NCBI GenBank assembly: GCA_040389045.1 | Contig: JAZKAT010000045.1 | Coordinates: 1-22,203 of the forward strand | Direction: 5' to 3' | DNA: 22,203 nt | Source of the DNA: UBA5158 sp040389045 | Lineage (GTDB): Bacteria > Pseudomonadota > Gammaproteobacteria > DSM-16500 | Shown here: one piece after another, positions 16,421 through 22,203 of the stretch | Layout: every line of letters begins with the position of its first letter | Numbering within the stretch: the first letter of the stretch is position 1 | Notes under the pieces: generated by a model | The model's input: only the letters and a program-made list of their open reading frames with translations | The model's database searches: none | Told to the model about the DNA's origin: nothing | Program-made: the position numbers and the translations under genes

Positions 16421-17602
16421 ATGAAAAAACTGGTTTTGATGGTCATTAGTATTTTAATCGTACTGGCTACAATGGCGAGTATCAGCCGTTTTTCCAACCC
16501 AAATGTCAAAGTCACCCTGGTTAAAACCCGCTTTGCACAACTACCCGCCTGGAACCGCGACCATCAAGGTGTGGCCTTGCTGGCGTTCCAGCATTCCTGT
16601 CAGGAAATTTTAAAACGCAATCCTTACACCCTGTTCAGTAACCTTGCCCACGCTGGAACCGTAGGATATTGGCAACAAGCCTGTCTGGCCGCTGATAAAA
16701 TTTCCGCAAATGATTTGCCACGGGCGCGCATGTTTTTTGAAACCTGGTTTGAACCATACCGCATCAACGACAGTTATCACCGCCGCAGCTTGTTTACCGG
16801 TTATTATTTACCATTGCTGCATGGCAGTTTGCGGCCAGACCAACATTACAACGTACCGATTTATGCATTACCCAATGATTTGATTAAAATTAACCTGGGG
16901 CTGTTCAAACCCGCCCTTAACGGCATTACCCTAGTCGCCCAGCAAAGAAATAATCAGCTTTACCCTTATCCAGCACGCGCGGAAATCAATGCCGGCGCCA
17001 TCATCAAAAGTGCTCGTGTATTACTTTGGGCGGACAATCCACTGGATGTTTTCTTCGCGCAAATCCAGGGTTCGGCGCTAGTTGAACTGCCCGACCATCA
17101 ACAATTGTTAATCAGTTACGCGGGTACCAATGGCCGTCCTTATACCCCTATTGGTAATGTCTTGATCGCGAATAAAGTATTAACCAAAAAAATGGTTTCC
17201 ATGCAAACCATTCGTGACTGGCTGACCCAGCACAGCAACGCCACCGATGCCGTATTAAATAAAAATGCTTCTTATATTTTCTTCAGTGTCACCAAAGCAT
17301 CGCCGGCCCAGGGCAGTGAGCATGTGCCGCTCTTGCCTGGACGCTCTATTGCGGTAGATAATAGTGTTATTCCTTATGGGGCACCATTATGGATAAATAC
17401 CACCGCCCCACAAAGAAACGCCACGGTTGCCGTGCCCTTACAACGTTTGTTGATTGCGCAAGACACTGGCGGTGCAATCAAGGGAACGGTACGCGGTGAT
17501 GTTTATTGGGGCGCAGGTGAAGAAGCTGCCTATATCGCCGGACATATGCAAAGTGCGGGACAACTTTGGATTTTACTACCCAGACAAGGAGTGACGCGGT
17601 GA
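16421..17602 (+). CDS. mltA: Membrane-bound lytic murein transglycosylase A (MltA) with 3D domain
   Basis: MltA cleaves the MurNAc-GlcNAc bond of peptidoglycan, leaving 1,6-anhydroMurNAc ends. The 393-residue protein has an N-terminal hydrophobic segment (3-20), then the MltA core with FTGYYLP (125-131), the WAD-x5-FFAQIQGSA region (203-219) and YAGTNGRPYTPIG (233-245). The 3D domain follows, with LPGRSIAVDNSVIPYGAPLW and QDTGGAIKG, where Asp348 aligns with the catalytic Asp of E. coli MltA. Unlike that lipoprotein it has no lipobox Cys, so it is probably held by an uncleaved inner-membrane anchor or released. Cys60 and Cys88 could pair. The ribosome site is poor (AGG eleven bases upstream), but no better in-frame start exists. 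Its stop overlaps the start of namZ by four bases, so the two are translationally coupled. Confidence 0.93.
   Translation: MKKLVLMVISILIVLATMASISRFSNPNVKVTLVKTRFAQLPAWNRDHQGVALLAFQHSCQEILKRNPYTLFSNLAHAGTVGYWQQACLAADKISANDLPRARMFFETWFEPYRINDSYHRRSLFTGYYLPLLHGSLRPDQHYNVPIYALPNDLIKINLGLFKPALNGITLVAQQRNNQLYPYPARAEINAGAIIKSARVLLWADNPLDVFFAQIQGSALVELPDHQQLLISYAGTNGRPYTPIGNVLIANKVLTKKMVSMQTIRDWLTQHSNATDAVLNKNASYIFFSVTKASPAQGSEHVPLLPGRSIAVDNSVIPYGAPLWINTTAPQRNATVAVPLQRLLIAQDTGGAIKGTVRGDVYWGAGEEAAYIAGHMQSAGQLWILLPRQGVTR
17586..17591 (+). promoter_or_regulatory. Ribosome binding site deciding the NamZ start
   Basis: AAGGAG lies inside the end of mltA, seven bases before GTG 17599-17601. It selects that GTG rather than the in-frame ATG at 17566, which would place extra polar residues before a good signal peptide. 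Confidence 0.85.
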
Positions 17603-18786
17603 AAAAATTTTTCTTGCTCTTCCTCATGTTATTTGTAAATTGTGCTTTCGGCACGCCCGAACAAACTGTTATTACCGGCGCTGAACAAACTGAATTGTAT
17701 TTACCGCAGCTGGCGGGTAAAAAGGTGGCGGTATTTGCCAACAATACTTCGCTGGTTGGCAAAAAACATTTAGTGGATGTCTTGTTAAAAAACCACATTC
17801 ATATCACGAAAATTTTTGTTCCCGAACATGGTTTTCGCGGCAATGAAGAAGGTGGTAAACATATTCATGATAGTTATGACCCACGCACCGGTATTCGAAT
17901 CGTTTCACTTTATGGTGAAAAATTAAAACCTACACCGGAAGATTTAAAGAATGTTGATGTCATCGTCTTTGACGTTCAAGATGTAGGGGTAAGATTTTAC
18001 ACTTACATTTCATCGCTGCAAAAAATCATGGAAGCCGCGGTTGATAATAATAAACCGCTGATTATTTTAGACCGGCCCAATCCGAATGGTTTTTATGTAG
18101 ATGGCCCAGTATTAGACCCCAAATTTAAATCCTTCACTGGCTTGCAGCCAATTCCGATTGTTTACGGCATGACGATAGGTGAATATGCGAAAATGCTGGT
18201 AGGCCAGGAATGGCTGGATGTAACACCCAAATCCGCCGCGAAAACTTTAGCGCTCACCATTATCCCCGTGCGTAATTATACGCATGCAACTTTATATGTC
18301 CCACCGGTGCGCCCCTCACCCAATTTACCCGACATACAATCCATCTATTATTATCCTTCCATTGGCTTGATGGAATCCACGGTGATGAGTGTAGGACGCG
18401 GCACGCCAAGGCCCTTTGAAATGTTTGGTCATCCGGCGCTGCGCACCAATTTTGGTTTTAAACCAGTGACTATGCCTGCCACCAAACATCCACCGTTTGA
18501 AAATGAAATTTGTTATGGCTGGGATTTACGCGGCAGTCCTAAAACCATTTTGAAAAGAATCAATAATAAATTACAAATCCGCTATATCATGCTGGCTTAT
18601 AAAAAATTCCCAGATAAAGATCAGTTTTTTGGCCATTCGATTAATCGGGGGATGGATAAAAATAATTTACCCGCGCAACTTGCCGATAACATGAGCGAAG
18701 CGGCCATCCGTAAAAGCTGGGAACCGAAATTAACAGAATTTAAAGAGATCAGAAAAAAATATTTGCTGTATCCGGATTTTAGTTGA
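17599..18786 (+). CDS. namZ: NamZ-type exo-beta-N-acetylmuramidase (DUF1343, GH171), periplasmic
   Basis: NamZ of Bacillus subtilis, founding member of this family, removes MurNAc from non-reducing ends of peptidoglycan fragments. From GTG 17599 the protein has 395 residues. It opens with a classic signal peptide (MKKFFLLFLMLFVNCAFG, likely cut before TPEQ) and then family motifs: VFANNTSLV (45-53), FVPEHGFRG with Glu76-His77, FDVQDVGVRFYTY (124-136) and LDRPNPNGFYVDGP (157-170). GTGA overlap with mltA implies coupled translation and matched amounts. Both enzymes should act in the periplasm on the same glycan. The start at 17566 is rejected because it hides the signal peptide. Which residues are catalytic I infer only from conservation. 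The exact substrate, chain end or muropeptide, is unknown. Confidence 0.92.
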   Translation: MKKFFLLFLMLFVNCAFGTPEQTVITGAEQTELYLPQLAGKKVAVFANNTSLVGKKHLVDVLLKNHIHITKIFVPEHGFRGNEEGGKHIHDSYDPRTGIRIVSLYGEKLKPTPEDLKNVDVIVFDVQDVGVRFYTYISSLQKIMEAAVDNNKPLIILDRPNPNGFYVDGPVLDPKFKSFTGLQPIPIVYGMTIGEYAKMLVGQEWLDVTPKSAAKTLALTIIPVRNYTHATLYVPPVRPSPNLPDIQSIYYYPSIGLMESTVMSVGRGTPRPFEMFGHPALRTNFGFKPVTMPATKHPPFENEICYGWDLRGSPKTILKRINNKLQIRYIMLAYKKFPDKDQFFGHSINRGMDKNNLPAQLADNMSEAAIRKSWEPKLTEFKEIRKKYLLYPDFS

Positions 18787-18800
18787 GTTGAATACATCTA

Positions 18801-18824
18801 TCATTCCCGCGCAGGCGGGAATGA
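18801..18824. repeat. Palindromic dispersed repeat, ATTCCC-N8-GGGAAT type
   Basis: A perfect inverted repeat: arms TCATTCCCGC and GCGGGAATGA around the loop GCAG. The core fits the ATTCCC-N8-GGGAAT form known as dRS3 in Neisseria. The same core recurs near 21893 and 21959. It begins 14 bases after the namZ stop. No T-run follows, so a simple intrinsic terminator is unlikely. Confidence 0.8.
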
Positions 18825-18830
18825 CAGTAT

Positions 18831-18866
18831 CGTAGCCCGTATGTACGCAGCGGAATACAGGGCAGC
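18831..18866. repeat. Second, degenerate hairpin repeat
   Basis: GCCCGTAT (18835-18842) can pair with ATACAGGGC (18855-18863), with one bulged base. With the GTAGCCCG...GCGGAAT layout it resembles a dispersed element seen between genes in many proteobacteria (GTAGCCCGGATG...GGAATCCGGG). It sits in the leader of the DUF2490 gene. Confidence 0.5.
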
Positions 18867-18890
18867 AAAATAAGCAATAAGGAAGCTTGG

Positions 18891-19583
18891 TTGGCCACCC
18901 ATCGAATTCACAAAAGTTGCTGTTTTTTACTTGCAATCATCTTTTGCCAAAACCTCAACGCCACCAGCCACACCGACAACTGGAACAGTGCCATCATCAC
19001 CGGCCCTATTTCCAAAGACAAAAAATTCAAATATTACATTCAACCCGGACTCACCTTCGAGGATGATCATTATAAATATCGCAGCAGTTATTTATATCTA
19101 GGCGTGGGCTATCAAACTTCGCCTCATGTCATGATGTGGTTAATGAATGCCTGGCATAATCGCGTTAAAGCAAGCGGTAAAGTATTGAATATCGAAACCA
19201 TTAGAGAACAAATCGACTGGAACCTTATTGACGACCCGTCACTTAATTTAACCAGCATTTCCCGCTTTGAACAACGCAAAGATACATCACAACCACAATG
19301 GTTAATACGCGGCAGAGAAAAACTTACCTTGCGTATACCCTTTTCATCCTGGCCAACCCATTCATTTGTTACCTTCGATGAACTGTATGTGAATTTTAAT
19401 AATCCCGCCTGGATCAATAACAATAGCTTCTTTGACATCAACAATATTTTTGTGGGGGTTGGCACCCAACTCTCCCCTACCGTCTCTTTTGACTTGGGTT
19501 ACCTCAATCAATACCTGCTAAGAACCACCGGCAATAAAGATAATAATGTTATTTACCTTATGTTCTTTGTTGCGCTACCGTAA
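18891..19583 (+). CDS. DUF2490 family outer-membrane protein
   Basis: The protein has 230 residues from TTG 18891, chosen because AAGGAA (18879-18884) lies six bases upstream and no ATG gives a full signal peptide. Residues 8-24 are hydrophobic (CCFLLAIIFCQNLNA), cleaved perhaps after NATS. The mature part shows alternating beta-strands with YYIQPGLTFEDD, YLYLGVGYQ, RFEQR, WLIRGREKLTLRIPF, FDELYVNFN, NNIFVGVGTQLSP and SFDLGYLNQYLL. This is the pattern of DUF2490 proteins, predicted small outer-membrane beta-barrels of unknown function. It ends in VALP rather than the usual terminal aromatic residue. The 3' end lies 5 bp from the convergent DoxD-DoxA gene. No functional link with its neighbours is evident. 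Confidence 0.82.
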   Translation: MATHRIHKSCCFLLAIIFCQNLNATSHTDNWNSAIITGPISKDKKFKYYIQPGLTFEDDHYKYRSSYLYLGVGYQTSPHVMMWLMNAWHNRVKASGKVLNIETIREQIDWNLIDDPSLNLTSISRFEQRKDTSQPQWLIRGREKLTLRIPFSSWPTHSFVTFDELYVNFNNPAWINNNSFFDINNIFVGVGTQLSPTVSFDLGYLNQYLLRTTGNKDNNVIYLMFFVALP

Positions 19584-19588
19584 GCATA

Positions 19589-20659
19589 TTATTGATTTTG
19601 CAACAACAAATCCCAATGTCGGCCATCAATCGTATACACTTGCAATTCATTGTCACTGGCTGTTAAAACCAATTTCTCTCGCGCCGGATTTAAAATAATT
19701 TGCGCCACCGCGCTGACCGGCGCAACTAATCCATAAGGACCAGTCACAATGCGATTGTAAGAATATTTATTAATAATGTTTTTGGGAGACAAGTCGGCTA
19801 ACTGTGTTCCTACCCATGCTTCAACCGTATTCCCCGCCGAATTGCGTAACTCAATCCGAATAATATGACTAGGCACGGCAGTATCTCCCGCATCCACATT
19901 TAGTTTAAACGAGACGGCGCCATTCGCGCTTAACACACCATCACTCAATGCTATATTCAATGTGGAAGCACTGACCGGCCCAGCATGATAAGCCGAAAAA
20001 ATCGCCCCACGAAAATAATTATAAGTGGCTGTGGTAAAAATCATGGTGAAAACCAGACATAAAAAAGCCATGATTTTCAATGTTGACAATGACCAGGGAC
20101 CACTTGCCAGCATGACAAACCACCGCTTGCGCGCCAGCTCAGGCTTACGCTGTGTTAACCAGCTATCAATTGAATAACTGGCAGCGCCCGATAACATCAG
20201 CGTCAATCCCATCGCCAGATTAGACACCGCCATGGTCCACTCATCCAGACAAGTTGAACCTTCCCAGCCAAAAACCAACATGAGCGCGATACTGATAAAC
20301 ACCGTCGTCACTGCCGCCAGTCGGGTAAAAAAGCCTAACATTAACGCCAACCCGGAAAATAATTCCACCAGACTAAACAACACTAACGCCATGTATAAAA
20401 TATAAAAATGCTGCAGCAAATAACTAATAATATTAGCTACCCCCAATAAAGCCCCTGGCATCGCACTCTGCAGTTTATTGGCTAACCAAGTCGTAGCATG
20501 CGGGTCCAATTTTTGCGGCGCGTAAATAAATCGCCGCGAACCACCCGCCCAGAATATCCATCCCTGCACAAACCGGACACAAAAAATCACCAGGCTGATC
20601 ATTTGCCAGTGCATATAATCGGGAGAATTTATTGGTGTTGCCCTGCTATCCTTGCTCAT
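19589..20659 (-). CDS. DoxD-DoxA fusion, thiosulfate:quinone oxidoreductase-like membrane protein
   Basis: The 356-residue protein joins two domains. The N-terminal DoxD part (about 20-215) has hydrophobic segments near 20-40, 88-108, 113-131, 142-160 and 193-213, and the family motif GWEGSTCLDEWTMAVSNLAMG. The C-terminal part (about 215-356) begins TYNYFRGAIFSAYHAGP and matches DoxA, the small subunit. In Acidianus, DoxD and DoxA are separate subunits of thiosulfate:quinone oxidoreductase; natural DoxDA fusions are known in Acidithiobacillus and others. Electron transfer to quinone in the inner membrane is therefore possible. DoxX/DoxD relatives have other roles, and no sulfur genes are nearby, so the reaction is not assured. 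AGGAGG lies six bases before ATG 20659 (CCTCCT at 20666-20671 on the plus strand). Confidence 0.87.
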   Translation of the reverse strand: MSKDSRATPINSPDYMHWQMISLVIFCVRFVQGWIFWAGGSRRFIYAPQKLDPHATTWLANKLQSAMPGALLGVANIISYLLQHFYILYMALVLFSLVELFSGLALMLGFFTRLAAVTTVFISIALMLVFGWEGSTCLDEWTMAVSNLAMGLTLMLSGAASYSIDSWLTQRKPELARKRWFVMLASGPWSLSTLKIMAFLCLVFTMIFTTATYNYFRGAIFSAYHAGPVSASTLNIALSDGVLSANGAVSFKLNVDAGDTAVPSHIIRIELRNSAGNTVEAWVGTQLADLSPKNIINKYSYNRIVTGPYGLVAPVSAVAQIILNPAREKLVLTASDNELQVYTIDGRHWDLLLQNQ

Positions 20660-20710
20660 ACCACGCCTCCTAGTGTTTGCTAGTTAACTTTATCACAACC
20701 CACAGCTTAA

Positions 20711-20754
20711 TCCCCCTTGTGGGATAGGTGGCGGCAAAGCCGACGGGTGAGGGG
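20711..20754. repeat. Intergenic hairpin repeat, CCCCC...GGGGTGAGGGG type
   Basis: A CCCCC-TTGTGGGATAGGTGG arm leads into CGGC-AAA-GCCG (20732-20742) and ends ACGGGTGAGGGG. The form resembles a dispersed intergenic element common in proteobacteria (CCCCTCACC-CGTCGGC...CACAAGGGG). It lies between the divergent DoxD-DoxA gene and the gene at 20838. No other copy is seen in the window. Confidence 0.5.
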
Positions 20755-20765
20755 TTGGCAGGCTA

Positions 20766-20771
20766 TATAAT
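20766..20771 (+). promoter_or_regulatory. Candidate -10 box of the 20838 gene
   Basis: A perfect TATAAT, preceded directly by the hairpin repeat. No convincing -35 hexamer is found at 16-18 bp, so it would need an activator or a weak -35. It lies 66 bases before the chosen ATG. Confidence 0.4.
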
Positions 20772-20837
20772 CCTTAATACTCCCTTAATCTCGCTATAAG
20801 ACAATAGGTGCCTGCGCACTTAACTCAAGGTCAATTT

Positions 20838-21866
20838 ATGCACTCCTTTGCTAATCTTAATACAGCTAACTTAGAAGCGACATTAAAAGCTAACTACACA
20901 GCTATAAAAAATCAAAAAGAAGCTCAAGCCCAAGCCTTATTAGCCGAAGCAGGCCAACTACTCGAAAGTCTAACTCAAAATTTCCCTATCTATTCCGCCA
21001 AGGTAGATAAATTAAAAACATTTTGGCAAACCCATTGTGAAGATTATCCCTCATCTTTAAATTTTCTTTATGAACCTAACAATTACGAAATCATGTTGCA
21101 GCTTAGCTATAAACGTAATTTTGCGAATTTACTCCAGTCGCTAGTCTCGCTTAGCGAAACCATAGCCACTACCCAGCCAAATTCTCCCGTTTTTGAACTA
21201 CTGCGCACAGCTCTGATTAAAGGGGTCATCTTAACGAATCATTTCCTCATCGAAACTTCTGTCATGCATGAAAACCAATTTCACTACTATGATGAGCATA
21301 GAAACCAGCGTATGTATAATTGGATCGCACATACCAATCATTTAAACCAAAAAATGGCTGCACTCGCCGCCAATATGCATGCAGCTAATGAGTTTGCCAA
21401 AGATCCTTTAAATCAAAAGAAAAGCCATGCTTTGTACAAAGCTACAGACGACATGATTCATATTATTGATCCAGCGGCTAATGCCCATGAACACATGATG
21501 TATTATTCATTTATAAATGCGATGATGTTTTTGGCAGGTATTAGTTTGTTCGCAGTTTCTATGTTATCTGGCTTGCCTTTTGTAACTTCGCCTGCTGCTT
21601 ATTTTTTTATTGACCTAGGCGCTTTAGCATGCTCAATGTTCGCGCTTGCTTCGCAAGGACAGATAAAAGATATCACTCCACAACAAACTATAGCCCTCCG
21701 GCTTAGCTCATCGCTAAAAGCAATCAGCGATAATCCTAACCCTAGCACTGGATGTTTTGGAGCTTTTTTCTCTAGCAAACCAAAGGTTGAGCCACTCATT
21801 GAACGCGACAATTCAAACGCAAGTGGAATATCATTTTCGAATTCAAGTTCAAGTTCAAGTGGATAA
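20838..21866 (+). CDS. Hypothetical protein, 342 aa, transmembrane hairpin and Ser-rich tail
   Basis: I do not recognise this protein. ATG 20838 is preferred over GTG 20808 because AAGG lies seven bases before it. Residues 1-220 are hydrophilic and helical (an Ala/Gln/Glu-rich coil at 11-46, then several amphipathic helices with His-rich stretches near 144-170). Two hydrophobic segments at about 223-244 and 252-271 form a tight hairpin. A polar tail follows, with an acidic EPLIERDN patch and a final SNSSSSSSG encoded by three tandem TTCAAG units (21842-21859). There is no signal peptide. Long soluble N-terminus, membrane hairpin and polar Ser/Glu tail resemble type IV secreted effectors of Legionella or Coxiella, but that is analogy only. 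It stands alone, with DoxD-DoxA divergent upstream and a repeat pair downstream. Confidence 0.8.
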   Translation: MHSFANLNTANLEATLKANYTAIKNQKEAQAQALLAEAGQLLESLTQNFPIYSAKVDKLKTFWQTHCEDYPSSLNFLYEPNNYEIMLQLSYKRNFANLLQSLVSLSETIATTQPNSPVFELLRTALIKGVILTNHFLIETSVMHENQFHYYDEHRNQRMYNWIAHTNHLNQKMAALAANMHAANEFAKDPLNQKKSHALYKATDDMIHIIDPAANAHEHMMYYSFINAMMFLAGISLFAVSMLSGLPFVTSPAAYFFIDLGALACSMFALASQGQIKDITPQQTIALRLSSSLKAISDNPNPSTGCFGAFFSSKPKVEPLIERDNSNASGISFSNSSSSSSG

Positions 21867-21890
21867 TTTTAATCTCCCTTAACTCCACTT

Positions 21891-21983
21891 CTGTCATCCC
21901 CGCGCAGGCGGGGATCCATTCGTAGCAAACCGACCCGGACATTGTTTTTCAACCAATGGATCCCGCCTGCGCGGGAATGACAG
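21891..21983. repeat. Inverted pair of palindromic repeats, MITE-like or bidirectional terminator
   Basis: Copy one (21891-21920) starts CTGTCATCCCCGCGCAGG and ends ATCCATT. Copy two (21955-21983) is its near reverse complement, starting AATGGATCCCGCCTGCGC and ending AATGACAG. One substitution and one deleted base separate them. Each copy is itself palindromic, and together they could fold into one long stem with a 34-base loop. The pair lies between two convergent genes (stops at 21866 and 22010), so it may also end transcription both ways. Outer ends CTGTCAT and ATGACAG are inverted, as in a miniature mobile element. Confidence 0.75.
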
Positions 21984-22009
21984 GGTGGTGTCCACGAATA
22001 ACAACGGGG

Positions 22010-22203
22010 TTATTTTCTTCTTAGACCAACTACTTTCTCAGATTCCAACTCCGCCTGCTGCTGCTTATCACAATCCAATCCATAAACCCCACGCGAAAAC
22101 TCATGCGTCGTAATCTGTGCCGATTGCAATGTCGTTTTAAGATAATGAATCATCAACTCCAGATTAAGTTGCTGGGTCGCGTCAAACACATCTACCGCCG
22201 CAT
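22010..22203 (-). CDS. C-terminal end of an unrecognised protein, cut by window edge
   Basis: Read on the minus strand, a frame enters at the right edge and runs 63 codons to TAA (22012-22010). It has words such as AAVDVFDATQQLNLEL, MIHYLKTTLQSAQ, SRGVYGLDC and a charged end ESEKVVGLRRK. The Gln/Glu-rich helical character and absence of stops look like real coding sequence, but the family is not recognisable from this piece. The start is beyond the window. Confidence 0.6.
   Translation of the reverse strand, partial: AAVDVFDATQQLNLELMIHYLKTTLQSAQITTHEFSRGVYGLDCDKQQQAELESEKVVGLRRK

Noticed and set aside
17566..17598. Upstream ATG for the NamZ gene
   Set aside because: It puts polar residues before the signal peptide and ignores AAGGAG before GTG 17599.
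17478..17798. Minus-strand frame across the mltA-namZ junction
   Set aside because: Antisense to two well-supported genes, with no features of its own.
18801..18824. Intrinsic terminator after namZ
   Set aside because: The stem is strong but no T-run follows on either strand, and the sequence recurs elsewhere as a repeat.
20808..20837. GTG start for the 342-residue protein
   Set aside because: No ribosome site before it; AAGG precedes ATG 20838 at good spacing.

Overview
The window reads as chromosomal DNA of a moderately AT-rich gammaproteobacterium. RF2 has the classical programmed frameshift, MltA and DUF2490 are proteobacterial families, and two unrecognised proteins have a make-up reminiscent of Legionellales secreted proteins. 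That last point is suggestive only, and nothing here fixes the genus.

The first 13.5 kb (1-13553) is one uninterrupted frame. It is the C-terminal ~4,517 residues of a giant secreted surface protein whose start lies left of the window. It is built from Gly/Ser/Thr/Asn-rich beta-strand repeats of the autotransporter/haemagglutinin type, a GLUG-type insert near the middle, and an RTX-like but Asn-substituted repeat section near the end. A proline-rich hinge and a short non-repetitive tail follow. There is no C-terminal beta-barrel, so two-partner or another export route is more likely than classical autotransport.

prfB (RF2) follows on the minus strand. Its 3' end overlaps the adhesin end by 32 bp, tail to tail. 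It needs a +1 frameshift at CTT TGA C and yields 365 residues.

To the right, on the plus strand, come an unrecognised soluble protein (14779-15618), a VanX/DdpX-type D-Ala-D-Ala dipeptidase (15673-16356), an MltA-type lytic transglycosylase (16421-17602) and a NamZ/DUF1343 exo-N-acetylmuramidase (17599-18786) joined to mltA by a GTGA overlap. Together these form a plausible peptidoglycan turnover cluster: MltA makes anhydro-ended fragments, NamZ trims MurNAc from non-reducing ends, and the dipeptidase splits D-Ala-D-Ala in the cytoplasm.

After a repeat-bearing gap come a DUF2490 outer-membrane protein (plus, TTG start) and, convergent with it, a DoxD-DoxA fusion resembling thiosulfate:quinone oxidoreductase (minus). 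The last complete gene (20838-21866) is an unrecognised 342-residue protein with a transmembrane hairpin and a Ser-rich tail. A paired inverted repeat separates it from the C-terminal end of a minus-strand gene cut by the right edge. Short dispersed palindromes related to ATTCCC-N8-GGGAAT occur three times, all in gaps between genes. No tRNA, rRNA, CRISPR array, transposase or phage gene was seen.
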